Shown: positions 1 through 15,372, counted from the first letter of the stretch. The stretch is DNA of 64,000 bases from Mycetocola spongiae (GCF_020424085.1 NZ_CP080203.1:2480001-2544000), one strand, 5' to 3'. Numbers and translations: made by a program. Notes: generated by a model not told the origin, from the sequence alone.

Positions 1-239
1 TCACGGGGAACTACCTGGAACTCTTTGACCACCTGAACTTCACCATCCGCGATGGGGCAACCCTTCTTGCGGATGCGGTGCCCGGTAAAGACCTGCGCAC
101 CATCATCTGGCCCGGGGATCTCCCCGCCGGTGAGCAGCTCATTCTCGACGTGGCCATCCACATGCCGAGTGAGCTGGACAACCGCTGGCAAATGGCCTCC
201 ACCGACCTCACCTTTAGCTTCGAGGGGATCAACCCATGA
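1..239 (+). CDS. TasA-like secreted protein, C-terminal fragment (cut by window edge)
   Basis: The reading frame enters from the left edge and ends at a TGA at 237-239, giving about 78 residues of C-terminus. The fragment is polar and beta-rich, with a closing pattern (short acidic linker, then alternating hydrophobic residues ending F-S-F-E-G-I-N-P) like that of the TasA/camelysin family of SipW-processed secreted proteins. The stop overlaps the ATG of the next gene by 4 nt (ATGA), so the two are translationally coupled. The family assignment leans on the downstream TasA-like genes and the SipW-type peptidase; the fragment alone would not prove it. Confidence 0.6.
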   Translation, partial: TGNYLELFDHLNFTIRDGATLLADAVPGKDLRTIIWPGDLPAGEQLILDVAIHMPSELDNRWQMASTDLTFSFEGINP

Positions 240-820
240 GTATCCCGCGTAAGCGTTTCCTTGTGATTGGTGTCGTGGGCCTCCTGCTCGCGGGTACCGC
301 CACGGCCACCGCGGCCGCATTCCACGATCACGCCGAGGTAAATCTCGGAGCTGCCGGAGCCCTGGGCAACGCGCAGCGCTTTAATATCCAGGTAAAGGAC
401 GCGGCACAGAACTGGCAGGAGGCCGAGAACGAGGCCTCCGCGGTTGTGCTCCCGGTCACTCCCCAGGCCATTCTGTCGACCACCGTGCCGATGATCTACG
501 AGGCTCGTTTCCGCGTAGACGTCAACTCCCCGCGCGGCGAGGTCATCCCCCAGATCACCACTCTTCCCGGCTGCGATACAACGTGCTCGCAGCTGATTGA
601 TGCCATGCGCATCGACGTCACGAAGGATAATACGCCGCTGGGACAGGGCATGACGGTCGCGGAGTTTAACGCCAACGCCGATCACATCTATCGCGGGGTC
701 AACGCGGGCGAGGAACACCGCCTGCTGCTGTCCATCACCGCGGATCCCGCAACCGACCCGGCACTGAACGGTGCCCACACCGCCTTCGGTGTGACCTTCA
801 AGGGGATGAGCGTACTATGA
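236..820 (+). CDS. TasA-like protein with SipW-type (alternate) signal peptide
   Basis: A 194-residue secreted protein. Residues 1-30 form a basic head, a hydrophobic core and an Ala-rich end followed by A-A-F-H-D-H-A-E-V, which resembles the A-x-F-x-D-x-A signature after the cleavage site of SipW substrates. The mature part is a beta-rich domain with one possible disulfide pair (C-D-T-T-C near residue 120) and ends F-G-V-T-F-K-G-M, a TasA/camelysin-like last strand. In Bacillus such proteins form extracellular fibres or surface structures; a similar role here is inferred. It overlaps both neighbours by 4 nt and was likely co-transcribed with the SipW-type peptidase gene at 3526. Confidence 0.65.
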   Translation: MSIPRKRFLVIGVVGLLLAGTATATAAAFHDHAEVNLGAAGALGNAQRFNIQVKDAAQNWQEAENEASAVVLPVTPQAILSTTVPMIYEARFRVDVNSPRGEVIPQITTLPGCDTTCSQLIDAMRIDVTKDNTPLGQGMTVAEFNANADHIYRGVNAGEEHRLLLSITADPATDPALNGAHTAFGVTFKGMSVL

Positions 821-1407
821 GGAAACGAACCCTGACGCTGGGTGCCGCACTCCTTATTGGCGGTCTCCTCTGGGGTGCACCCACCGCGGCCCTGGCCGCG
901 GGAGATGTGGTGCAGATCACCCCCGGGGCCGATCAGCTGACCGTGCCCGATCCGGGTAAGGCCACCGAGCTGGACTTTGGTGTCACCAATCTCACCGATG
1001 AACCGGTGGATCTGCTCGTGAAGCTTAACTCCGTGGAGGAATCGCTGCTCTTTGGCGGCGATCACCCGCTCGGAATGGAGCTCCTGGACGCCGCGGGCAG
1101 CAGCCTCGTCCGCGTGGATAACGCCCGCGAGCTGATTAATAATCCCACCCCGCTCGCCGCCCTCGGCGCGCGGGACACCACAACGTTTACCGTTGTGCTG
1201 ACCCTTCCCTATGCGGCGGGAAACGAATATCAGGCATTGGACTCCGAGCTTGCGCTCGCCGTGGTCACCGTGCAGGCCGATGCCGCCGACCGTGGCCTCG
1301 CCACGACCGGTGTCTCGCCCCTGGCCGGCGGAATCGCCGCCGCCGTTCTCGTGTTGACGGGTGTGGCTTTGGCCCGCGCCCGTGCCCTGAGAGGAGAGCA
1401 CTCATGA
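817..1407 (+). CDS. Cell-wall-anchored surface protein with LAXTG sorting signal
   Basis: A 196-residue protein. Residues 1-27 are an ordinary Sec signal peptide ending A-L-A-A. The middle, about 130 residues, is predicted beta-rich and has no domain that I recognise. The C-terminus has L-A-T-T-G, a hydrophobic stretch of about 20 residues and a basic tail (R-A-R-A-L-R), the tripartite sortase sorting signal. LAXTG is the motif of class E sortases, common in actinobacteria. It starts at an ATGA overlap with the TasA-like gene and itself overlaps the RCC1 gene the same way. Its position suggests it could be the wall anchor or a capping subunit of the assembly made by this operon; that is inference. 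No sortase lies in the window. Confidence 0.65.
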   Translation: MRKRTLTLGAALLIGGLLWGAPTAALAAGDVVQITPGADQLTVPDPGKATELDFGVTNLTDEPVDLLVKLNSVEESLLFGGDHPLGMELLDAAGSSLVRVDNARELINNPTPLAALGARDTTTFTVVLTLPYAAGNEYQALDSELALAVVTVQADAADRGLATTGVSPLAGGIAAAVLVLTGVALARARALRGEHS

Positions 1408-2732
1408 CGCCCACTACCGTGACCACCGGGCCTCGCCCGCGTCGTCGTCGCACCCTGATGGGCCTGACCGGCCTGGCCGCCGTGGGCGCACTGCTGCTGG
1501 CCGGCGTGCCCAGCGGTGCCGCCTATACCGATGAGGCGTTTACCCGTTCCGAGCAGATCACCGCGAATATTCCGCGCACCTTTGGCGGCGGGGGCAGCAC
1601 CTCGGCCCGCGTGATCGAGTCCGGCACCGCGCTGGGCAACGACGGCAACGCCTATATCTGGGGTCGCACCGACCTCACGATGGCCGGAAATAACCGCGGC
1701 GGTACCCGCCAGCCCGTGACCAAGGTCAGCGGGCTTCCCGAGGGCAAGATTGTGTCCTTCGCGGGCGGAAGACTGAACTTTAACGCCCTGGACACCGATG
1801 GTTATGTCTGGGGCTGGGGCAGCCAGCCGCTCAACGACGGAACCGGCGTGAGCCGGCCCGATGGGCGTCCCGAGCGGGTACGCATTCAGACCAACTGGAA
1901 CGGCGGCGGAGCGCTGCTGGACCAGGTGACCGCGATCGCCCACTCCTCGCAGGCCGGCGCGGCCATCCGCCGCGACGGCTCCGTCTGGGCCTGGGGTAAG
2001 CGCGCCTTTGGTGGGCTCTCCGATCGCGGCGCGAGCCGCGTTCCCGGGCTGCCCGATCCCGCGGCACCCGGCGGCGGCAATATGCCCGTGGCCGTGACGG
2101 CCGGCTATGAGAACCTGTGGGTTATGCTCGCCAACGGCGAGATCTACTACTGGGGAGAGGCCGGATCCACCGCCTATCAGGAATATGACTCGCCCAATGG
2201 CGCGTCGCTGTCCAAGTCGATGGCCCCCTGGTTTAAGGGCAACGTGGCTCCCGGAGCCGGCTATATCGTGGATATCCGCGGAGGCATCGATATGGGTGCC
2301 GCGCTGCTCTCCGATGGGCGACTGCTCACCTGGGGAGGGGCCACCGACCGGATCGGTCGCCCGACCAACGGCCAGCACACCCGCCGCCCCGCGGTGGTGC
2401 CCGGCATCAGCGATATCGTCAACGTGACCCACTCGTTCACCGGGTGGATGGCGATGGACTCCAAGGGTGACGTCTACGGATTTGGCTCTCATGTGAATTA
2501 TGAGATCCTCCCCGAGAACCGTCCCGCCCTGATCGCCCGCAGCGTGAATACGATCTTCCACGGCCAGCGCCACATCATTTGGCGCGGGGACGATGGACTG
2601 TTCCGCGGGTCCGGCAGGAACCAGTACGGCGAAATCGGTGCTCCCTACGGCACCGGGCCGGCCGGATCCGCGGGCTCGGCCCTCCGTGTTATTTCCCCGA
2701 GCCTGGGCCTCGACGCCCTGGTAACCCCCTAG
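1404..2732 (+). CDS. Secreted RCC1-repeat (beta-propeller) protein
   Basis: A 442-residue protein with at least six RCC1-type repeats recognisable by the recurring D-G-x-(V/A)-Y/W-x-W-G core, for example D-G-N-A-Y-I-W-G, D-G-Y-V-W-G-W-G, D-G-S-V-W-A-W-G and D-G-R-L-L-T-W-G. Such repeats fold into a propeller. Residues 1-45 are a basic and hydrophobic export signal followed by A-A-Y-T-D-E-A-F, again close to the SipW-type cleavage motif, so it is probably handled by the same peptidase as its TasA-like neighbours. It overlaps the LAXTG gene by 4 nt and is followed 12 nt later by another TasA-like gene. RCC1 propellers usually bind proteins; the ligand here is unknown. Confidence 0.75.
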   Translation: MTPTTVTTGPRPRRRRTLMGLTGLAAVGALLLAGVPSGAAYTDEAFTRSEQITANIPRTFGGGGSTSARVIESGTALGNDGNAYIWGRTDLTMAGNNRGGTRQPVTKVSGLPEGKIVSFAGGRLNFNALDTDGYVWGWGSQPLNDGTGVSRPDGRPERVRIQTNWNGGGALLDQVTAIAHSSQAGAAIRRDGSVWAWGKRAFGGLSDRGASRVPGLPDPAAPGGGNMPVAVTAGYENLWVMLANGEIYYWGEAGSTAYQEYDSPNGASLSKSMAPWFKGNVAPGAGYIVDIRGGIDMGAALLSDGRLLTWGGATDRIGRPTNGQHTRRPAVVPGISDIVNVTHSFTGWMAMDSKGDVYGFGSHVNYEILPENRPALIARSVNTIFHGQRHIIWRGDDGLFRGSGRNQYGEIGAPYGTGPAGSAGSALRVISPSLGLDALVTP

Positions 2733-2744
2733 AGAGGGACGGAC

Positions 2745-3419
2745 ATGACAAAAAACACCACAGAGTCCGCTCGCGCATGGGGCTTCCTGCCCCGCAGCGG
2801 CAAGGCGCGGCTCCTGCTGGGCCTCGGCACGGTTATGGCCGTGGGTGCCCTGGCCACCGTGGCCGCGGTCAACGACGTGGCCAACGTAAATATCACGTCC
2901 GAGAGTGACCGCGGCGTGGGCTCAAGCGATCGTTTTGATATCGCCCTCGTGGCGCAGGACGGCACCGTGGAGCAGGCCGATGGGGCCGCCGGCTTTGACT
3001 GGGAGATCCCCGAGGCGGCCACGATGATCCCGGGCTCCACGATTAGCACGGAGATCCCGTTCTTCAGCAATGTGCCGCGGCTGCGTTCGGCCGTGGACAT
3101 CGAGGTGCTGGCCTCCGGCGGAACCGGCGAGGTGGCGGGCGTGCCCAATATCACCCCGTTCCTGCGCTTCAGCGCCGAGGTGGATGGCACCGCGATCTTC
3201 ACCGACGCGGAGTGGGGCACGGCCAAGGGCGCCCTCGGGATCCTGGAATCCCGCGGCTCGGCGGCGCTTGCCCAGGGTGCGGTTTACGCCGCGGGTGCCC
3301 CGGGTAGCGAAAAAACCGTCAAGCTGACCGTGCACTATCTGGACGATCCCGCCACGGCCGCGCTGAACGGCGGACAGGCGGCCATCAAGCTGCGCGTGAA
3401 CGCAGAATCTACTAAATAG
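2745..3419 (+). CDS. TasA-like secreted protein with SipW-type signal peptide
   Basis: A 224-residue protein with a GAGGGA Shine-Dalgarno 7-8 nt before the ATG. It has an N-terminal cytoplasmic stretch of about 20 residues, a hydrophobic core at about 24-40, then A-A-V-N-D-V-A-N-V-N, comparable with the cleavage region of the TasA-like protein at 236. The mature domain ends A-A-I-K-L-R-V-N-A, an alternating terminal strand. It is the last substrate-like gene before the peptidase gene. I infer it is a second fibre or matrix subunit; no sequence motif proves assembly. Confidence 0.6.
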   Translation: MTKNTTESARAWGFLPRSGKARLLLGLGTVMAVGALATVAAVNDVANVNITSESDRGVGSSDRFDIALVAQDGTVEQADGAAGFDWEIPEAATMIPGSTISTEIPFFSNVPRLRSAVDIEVLASGGTGEVAGVPNITPFLRFSAEVDGTAIFTDAEWGTAKGALGILESRGSAALAQGAVYAAGAPGSEKTVKLTVHYLDDPATAALNGGQAAIKLRVNAESTK

Positions 3420-3448
3420 CGGCCACTGGCCGTATCTGCGCGCCGGGT

Positions 3449-3484
3449 GCCGCCGCCCGGAGGGGAAACCTTCCGGGCGGCGGC
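3449..3484 (+). repeat. Stem-loop between TasA-like gene and sipW
   Basis: A perfect 13-bp GC-rich inverted repeat (arms 3449-3461 and 3472-3484) with a 10-nt loop lies between the two genes. It has no T-run after it, so it is more likely an mRNA processing or stability element that sets different levels of substrate and peptidase than a terminator. Confidence 0.5.
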
Positions 3485-3525
3485 ATTCCGGCGTGGCGGA
3501 TAAATCCATTTTCGGGGGAGTTAAA

Positions 3526-4779
3526 ATGCGGATGATCTACCGCGGTTTTCGGTCGATTATACTCACGGCCTTTTCGATCCTCGGTGCCGTGTGCATCGTG
3601 GTATTTGCCGTAGCGCTGATCGCGGGGCTCCGGCCGCTGAACGTGGTCTCGGGTTCGATGGAGCCGGGGATTCCCACGGGTTCGCTGGTGCTCAGCCGCA
3701 CGATTCCCGCCTCGGAGATCCGGGTCGGCGACGTCATCACGACCGTGCGTAACGGCAGCGATGAGCTGATTACACACCGCGTGGAGAGCATCGAGGAGAA
3801 CCCCCAGCGGGCGGGCGTTTATACGATGATCATGCGCGGTGACGCCAATAAGGTCGCCGATGCCTCCGTCTATAACATCACCGAGGGTGCCAAATATCAG
3901 ATCCATATTCCGTTCCTGGGATATGTCTCGGGCGCGATTCAGAGCCGCCCCGGAATCCTGCTGCTGATCGCGGCAGCCGCGCTTATCGTGGCCCTGTACC
4001 TGATTCCGGGCACGCGAAAGCCGCGCGAGGAGGAGAAGGGTGCGGAGGATGCGGATGCGGAAGCGGCCGCGGACACCCCGGAAGCCGATCCCGCCCCCGT
4101 GACGGCCCCCGCGCCGACGCCCGCGACCCCGGCACCGGAGATGGAGGATGAGGACTTCCTCACGATCTTTGCGCCCCCCACCCCGGCCCCCACCCCGGCC
4201 CCCGCGGCCGCCCCCGCGCCGCTTGCGCCCGTCCTCAGCCCCGAGGAGGCCGCCGCGGATCCGGTGCCTGCCACCGCGCCGATTGCGCCTGTGCTCACCC
4301 CCGAGGAGGCCGCCGCCGATCCGGTGCCCGCCCCCGGTGCCCCGATCGATAACGCCACCCGTGCGCTTCCGCTGACGCCGCTGACCACCACACCGGTGGC
4401 ACAGGTCCCGGGTATTGCCGCGACCGAAAACATTGAGCCCGCCTCGGTGCCGCCCGCGGCCGAGGCGGTCCCGGCGATGCCGGCGGTCGCGGAACCTGCC
4501 CTCCCCGAACTCCCCGCGTTCATGAGCGGGGCGACCGAGGCTGTGGCCCCCGCGGCCTCCGCCACTATTCCTCCGATGCCCGCGCATCCCGGCGCCGGAG
4601 AGGCCCCCGCCGGTGCCCCGGTAGCCGAGATCCCCGCGATGCCCGCCTGGGCCCCGGCGGAGCCGGTCACCCGGACCGAGACGCTTGAGCGCCCCTCCGG
4701 CGAGGTTCTCCCGGATGCCGAGCCCGCCGCGGAGCAGACCTTCCGCCCGCGCGGAAAAAACCGCGGCCTGCGCCGCTAG
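3526..4779 (+). CDS. sipW: SipW-type signal peptidase I with long Ala/Pro-rich tail
   Basis: A 417-residue membrane protease of the archaeal/ER-like S26 branch. It has an N-terminal membrane segment at about 13-33, then the catalytic Ser in V-S-G-S-M-E-P-G (Ser44) and T-H-R-V (His84) in place of the bacterial general-base Lys. G-D-A-N-K-V-A-D and a second hydrophobic segment follow at about 140-165. The peptidase domain is complete by residue 170; the remaining 245 residues are a low-complexity Ala/Pro/Glu tail with a 20-residue tandem repeat, which is unusual for the family. The start at 3526 has a GGGGGAG Shine-Dalgarno; an in-frame GTG at 3493 lacks one. It should cleave the A-x-(F/Y)-x-D signals of the upstream proteins. 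Confidence 0.8.
   Translation: MRMIYRGFRSIILTAFSILGAVCIVVFAVALIAGLRPLNVVSGSMEPGIPTGSLVLSRTIPASEIRVGDVITTVRNGSDELITHRVESIEENPQRAGVYTMIMRGDANKVADASVYNITEGAKYQIHIPFLGYVSGAIQSRPGILLLIAAAALIVALYLIPGTRKPREEEKGAEDADAEAAADTPEADPAPVTAPAPTPATPAPEMEDEDFLTIFAPPTPAPTPAPAAAPAPLAPVLSPEEAAADPVPATAPIAPVLTPEEAAADPVPAPGAPIDNATRALPLTPLTTTPVAQVPGIAATENIEPASVPPAAEAVPAMPAVAEPALPELPAFMSGATEAVAPAASATIPPMPAHPGAGEAPAGAPVAEIPAMPAWAPAEPVTRTETLERPSGEVLPDAEPAAEQTFRPRGKNRGLRR
4216..4335 (+). repeat. Two tandem 60-bp coding repeats in the sipW tail
   Basis: Two adjacent 60-bp units (4216-4275, 4276-4335) encode the 20-residue repeat A-P-(L/I)-A-P-V-L-(S/T)-P-E-E-A-A-A-D-P-V-P-A. The period is exactly 60 bp and most differences are at third positions. 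Confidence 0.8.
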
Positions 4780-4793
4780 CCCCCCCCCACGCA

Positions 4794-4833
4794 AAAACCG
4801 GCCCCTCCCGAGAACTCGGGAGGGGCCGGTTTT
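4794..4833. terminator. Bidirectional intrinsic terminator
   Basis: A 19-bp perfect stem begins with AAAA and ends with TTTT, so it can end transcripts from both the sipW operon (plus) and the convergent CGNR gene (minus, ending at 4846). Confidence 0.85.
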
Positions 4834-4845
4834 GATGTTTAGGGG

Positions 4846-5466
4846 CTAGGCCTTCGCGGCCGCCAGGCGTGCCCGATGGCGGCGCACCTTATCGCGGTTT
4901 CCGCAGCGCTGCATCGAGCACCAGCGGCGGCTGCCCGCGCGCGAGGCATCAAAATAAATCAGGTCGCAGTCCTCGGCGGCGCAGTGCCGCAGCCGCCCCG
5001 CGGTGCGCCCGGAAAACAGCGCCACGGCGTCCCGGGCGATGCTCGCAAGCACCTGTGCCGCCCGCGGCTCGGTGCGCCCAGCCTGGCGCAGCCCGCCCGC
5101 GAGCCGGGCCGGAACATCCGGGGTGGCCGCGTAGAGGTTCAGCATGTCGATATCGGTGCCCGGGGCCTCATATTCCGAGGCGAGGGAGCGCGCGATGCGG
5201 GCAATCGCCTCGCGCAGCGCGCGGGCATCCTGAAGATCACGATCATTTGCGGGGGAGCAGGGCACCAGCGCACCAAGCCAGGCGGTGAGCGCCTCGGGGT
5301 CGGTGAGGGTCTCCACGGCGCGGTCCAGCCGGCCATCGGCCGCGGCCCAAGAACCGGTATAACAAAAGTCGAGGGCGCAGCTTCCGCTGTCGAAAAACCA
5401 GTTGATGCCTTCACTGGAGAGGAAATTTTGTCCCGTTATGACGGTATTCCCGTTTTGATCAATCAC
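4846..5466 (-). CDS. CGNR zinc-finger protein with ABATE domain
   Basis: A 206-residue protein of the ABATE/CGNR family, putative stress-related transcription regulators. Residues 30-140 are the helical N-terminal domain. The C-terminal finger has C-A-A-E-D-C, a 16-residue spacer, then C-S-M-Q-R-C-G-N-R, the family name motif, followed by a basic tail for nucleic-acid binding. The GTG start at 5466 has no Shine-Dalgarno, but a TAACCT -10 box lies exactly 6 nt upstream, so a leaderless mRNA is predicted. It is monocistronic. The family's molecular function is not established. Confidence 0.8.
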   Translation of the reverse strand: MIDQNGNTVITGQNFLSSEGINWFFDSGSCALDFCYTGSWAAADGRLDRAVETLTDPEALTAWLGALVPCSPANDRDLQDARALREAIARIARSLASEYEAPGTDIDMLNLYAATPDVPARLAGGLRQAGRTEPRAAQVLASIARDAVALFSGRTAGRLRHCAAEDCDLIYFDASRAGSRRWCSMQRCGNRDKVRRHRARLAAAKA

Positions 5467-5472
5467 CCCATT

Positions 5473-5478
5473 AGGTTA
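5473..5478 (-). promoter_or_regulatory. -10 box of leaderless promoter for the CGNR gene
   Basis: TAACCT on the minus strand sits 6 nt before the GTG start at 5466. Confidence 0.5.
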
Positions 5479-5553
5479 TTGAGTGCTTGGGCGTTCGGGA
5501 AATCGCGCGGCGCATTTTTCCGCGATTAGACGATATTTCTGTCGGGTGCCCGG

Positions 5554-6069
5554 CTAGGCGCGCAAAATACGGCGCAGCGTGAGCAGGTTCCGGGTGGTGC
5601 TGAGCAGCCCGCCCCGATTGGCGCGCTCAAGCTCTCGGGCCAGGGCCGTCTGGGTGCTGGAGCCGCGGGGCACGCGCCAGAGCAGGACCCCCTCGCCCGC
5701 CGCCACCGATTCCGTGGAATCGGGATGGGCCGCCCGGAACCGGTCCAGCAGCGCCCCGGGATCGGCGAGAAAGACGACATAGGCGTGATGCTCGGCATCC
5801 TCGCTAAACGGATAGGCGGCCTCGGCGGCCGCGAGATTTTCCCGCGGCCGCACCAGGAGCCGGGCGGGATATTCAAAGCGCGCGGAGAGCGCGGCGGCGA
5901 TGGCCTCGGGATCGGGCCCGGGGGAATCGTAGAGCACATTGCCGGTTGCGAGCACGGTGCGCACGGAGGTGGCACCCAGCGCCGCGAACTCGGCGCGCAG
6001 ATCGGCGGCACCCACCCGCACCCCGCCCACGTTTATGCCGCGCAGCAGCGCCACCGTGGTAGTGCTCAC
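5554..6069 (-). CDS. DUF1697 family protein
   Basis: A 171-residue protein with the DUF1697 signature at its N-terminus (T-V-A-L-L-R-G-I-N-V-G-G) and the T-V-L-A-T-G-N-V segment at about 40. The family is widespread in bacteria and its activity is unknown. The GTG start overlaps the stop of the SprT-like gene by 4 nt (GTGA) with GGGAGG directly before it, so translation is coupled to that gene. Confidence 0.8.
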   Translation of the reverse strand: MSTTTVALLRGINVGGVRVGAADLRAEFAALGATSVRTVLATGNVLYDSPGPDPEAIAAALSARFEYPARLLVRPRENLAAAEAAYPFSEDAEHHAYVVFLADPGALLDRFRAAHPDSTESVAAGEGVLLWRVPRGSSTQTALARELERANRGGLLSTTRNLLTLRRILRA

Positions 6070-6596
6070 CTCCCGGCCGCCGGGAGGCTGCCGCCCGCGG
6101 CGGGGGAGGCCGCGGCGGTGGCCGCGCGCCGGATGGAGTGCGTGATATCGCGGTGCACCCAGGTGATCTCAAACTCGGGCGCAAATTTCCGCGAGCACAC
6201 CGCGCAGGAGCTGCGGCGCGTGGGCCTGCGATGCCGGAAAATCTCGTGGCCCACGGGGCAGGTGCCCACCCAGGGCGCGAGCTCATCCGCGGTGGCCCCG
6301 CTGTGCAGCCGGGAGCCCTCATAGCCAAGGTCGGCCGCCACGGCGCGCCAGGCCGGGCCGTGCCCGGCGGCCGAGCCCGCGAGGGCATGGGCCACCTCGT
6401 GCAGCAGAATCTGGTGGATCTCGTCGTCCTCATAGCGCGCGGCGAGATAGCGCGAGACGGAGATTTCGTGCTGGGTATAGTTGCACAGCCCCGCGCGCCG
6501 CTTCGCATTATCGAAGCGGAAGGTCCAGCCCTGCCCGGGCAGGTGCAGCTCGATCAGGGCCTGGGCCCAGACGCGCACGCGATTTAGATCGGCCAT
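6066..6596 (-). CDS. SprT-like zinc metalloprotease-domain protein
   Basis: A 176-residue protein. H-E-V-A-H at residues 66-70 is the zinc-binding gluzincin-type motif of the SprT/Spartan family. The C-terminal part has C-P-V-G-H and C-A-V-C, a probable zinc ribbon as in SprT. In eukaryotes SPRTN removes DNA-protein crosslinks; bacterial SprT-like proteins are less studied. The ATG has no Shine-Dalgarno; TAGCGT lies 6 nt upstream, so it is predicted leaderless. It is first in a two-gene unit with the DUF1697 gene. Confidence 0.85.
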   Translation of the reverse strand: MADLNRVRVWAQALIELHLPGQGWTFRFDNAKRRAGLCNYTQHEISVSRYLAARYEDDEIHQILLHEVAHALAGSAAGHGPAWRAVAADLGYEGSRLHSGATADELAPWVGTCPVGHEIFRHRRPTRRSSCAVCSRKFAPEFEITWVHRDITHSIRRAATAAASPAAGGSLPAAGR

Positions 6597-6602
6597 AGAC
6601 CC

Positions 6603-6608
6603 ACGCTA
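6603..6608 (-). promoter_or_regulatory. -10 box of leaderless promoter for the SprT-like gene
   Basis: TAGCGT on the minus strand sits 6 nt before the ATG at 6596. Confidence 0.55.
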
Positions 6609-6654
6609 TCCCCCCGCACCGACATTTTCATCCCGCGCGGGGGTGGAGGCACCG

Positions 6655-7527
6655 CTACTGGCCGGCCTTAAAGCTGAAAACGCCGCGATCCATATCGGGG
6701 GAGGAGGTGGCATCGGCATCGGTCACCGGCACCGCCCCGGCCATAAACGCGCGAAGCTCGGCACCCACCACGGCCTTGGCCGGATGCGGTCCGCCCGCGA
6801 GCAGGCGCGGCACAAAATCCATCGGCAGGGGTGAGTGCGAGCCGATCATCACGATATTGCCAAAGCGGCGGCCCTTAAGAATCTGCGTCTCGGCGAGGGC
6901 GGCCACATGCTCGGTGACCGAGGCCAGCGTGGCGGCCTGCGCGCGCGCAAATTTCAGCCCGGGCCCATCGGCCACATTCACCGCGATGATGCCATCCGGC
7001 TTCAGGAACTTCGCTGCCTCCCGATAGAACTCCACGCTTGTCACGTGGGCGGGGGTGCGCGACCCGGAGAAGATATCCACGATCAGCAGGTCCACGGCCC
7101 CGTGCATGCCCGCGGGAAGCTTACCCAGCGTGTCCCGGGCATCGCCGTAGCGCACCCGGATCGACGCCCGCTTGGACCACGGCAGATGCTCGCGCACAAA
7201 ATCCACGAGGTCCTGCTCGATCTCCAGGACCTGCTGCCGGCTCCCGGGGCGCGTGGCCTCCACATAGCGGGGAAGGGTCAGCGCCCCCGCGCCGAGGTGC
7301 ACGGCCGTGATCGGCTTGCCGGGCTCGTCCACGAGGTCCACGATATGGCCGATGCGCTGCACGTACTCAAAGAAGAGGTTATCGGGCTTATCCAGGTCCA
7401 CATGGGACTGCGGGGTGCCATCCACGACCAGCTGGAAGCTGCCGGGAACAAAGCGGTCGGGCTCGATCTGGGCGCGATAGCCGCTGAGCTTAAGCTTGAT
7501 ACTGGGGTGATCCTCTGTGCGTGCCAC
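6655..7527 (-). CDS. Spermidine-synthase-like methyltransferase-fold protein
   Basis: A 290-residue SpeE-like protein with a class I methyltransferase (Rossmann) fold. The glycine-rich motif I is A-V-H-L-G-A-G-A-L-T-L-P, followed by an acidic motif II (V-L-E-I-E-Q-D-L-V), a Y-G-D-A-R segment and D-L-L-I-V-D-I-F. Aminopropyl-transfer residues cannot be confirmed, and many actinobacterial relatives are only called spermidine synthase-like. The longest frame starts at 7689, but GTG 7527 has TACACT exactly 6 nt upstream and begins where homologues do, so I use it and predict a leaderless mRNA. Confidence 0.7.
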   Translation of the reverse strand: MARTEDHPSIKLKLSGYRAQIEPDRFVPGSFQLVVDGTPQSHVDLDKPDNLFFEYVQRIGHIVDLVDEPGKPITAVHLGAGALTLPRYVEATRPGSRQQVLEIEQDLVDFVREHLPWSKRASIRVRYGDARDTLGKLPAGMHGAVDLLIVDIFSGSRTPAHVTSVEFYREAAKFLKPDGIIAVNVADGPGLKFARAQAATLASVTEHVAALAETQILKGRRFGNIVMIGSHSPLPMDFVPRLLAGGPHPAKAVVGAELRAFMAGAVPVTDADATSSPDMDRGVFSFKAGQ

Positions 7528-7533
7528 GCCCCG

Positions 7534-7539
7534 AGTGTA
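7534..7539 (-). promoter_or_regulatory. -10 box of leaderless promoter for the SpeE-like gene
   Basis: TACACT on the minus strand sits 6 nt before GTG 7527 and decides that start over the longer frame. Confidence 0.55.
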
Positions 7540-7934
7540 TCCTGCGTGGCGCGTTCCGGCTCGGCCGCGGCGCCCGCGGGAGCCCCGCCACCACCCGCGC
7601 GCGCCACCGATGTGCAATTTGTCACCCGCTCGCATTATGCTGTTGCCGTGCGCTAAGAAATTACGCACTGCTCGACCGCATATCCCCACGGGCCCGGAGC
7701 CTTATACCGGACCGGCCCAATCTTTTCAAGCTACCCGCTGGACATCCGCGGGTTTTACGCATATGATTGATCTTTGCGCTCCCAGACGTTTCACCACGCC
7801 TTCATATTGCGGTCGGCCTCGGTGCTTCACTACCCATATATCGGGGTTAAGAAGTGTCCGCACTGTACGTTCTGCGAGTACTCCACCTTACTCACGGTAA
7901 CTTAGGCCCGACGGGGTCCACGGAGGTTATTTCC
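7540..7934 (+). promoter_or_regulatory. rpoB: rpoB upstream region and long leader, no gene
   Basis: About 395 nt without a credible gene separate the divergent SpeE-like gene and rpoB. It must hold the rpoBC promoter. The best candidate is a TATGCT box near 7635-7640 with a poor -35; no consensus pair is obvious. The AT content rises from about 7610 on, suggesting a transcribed leader of up to 290 nt. GGAGG at 7922-7926 is the rpoB ribosome binding site. Confidence 0.4.
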
Positions 7935-11426
<3,492 letters not shown>

Positions 11427-11473
11427 CCAGCCGGTCAACGCAGAGTTTTAGAGACCTTTCTTTAGGAGAGAAA

Positions 11474-15352
<3,879 letters not shown>

Positions 15353-15372
15353 GTCCGAGCGTCGATAACGCG

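Noticed and set aside
3493-3525. GTG 3493 as the sipW start.
   Set aside because: No Shine-Dalgarno; ATG 3526 has GGGGGAG at the right distance.
7619-7640. TTGTCA followed by TATGCT upstream of rpoB as a promoter pair.
   Set aside because: The spacing is only 11 bp, too short for a housekeeping sigma promoter; TATGCT with another -35 is possible but weak.
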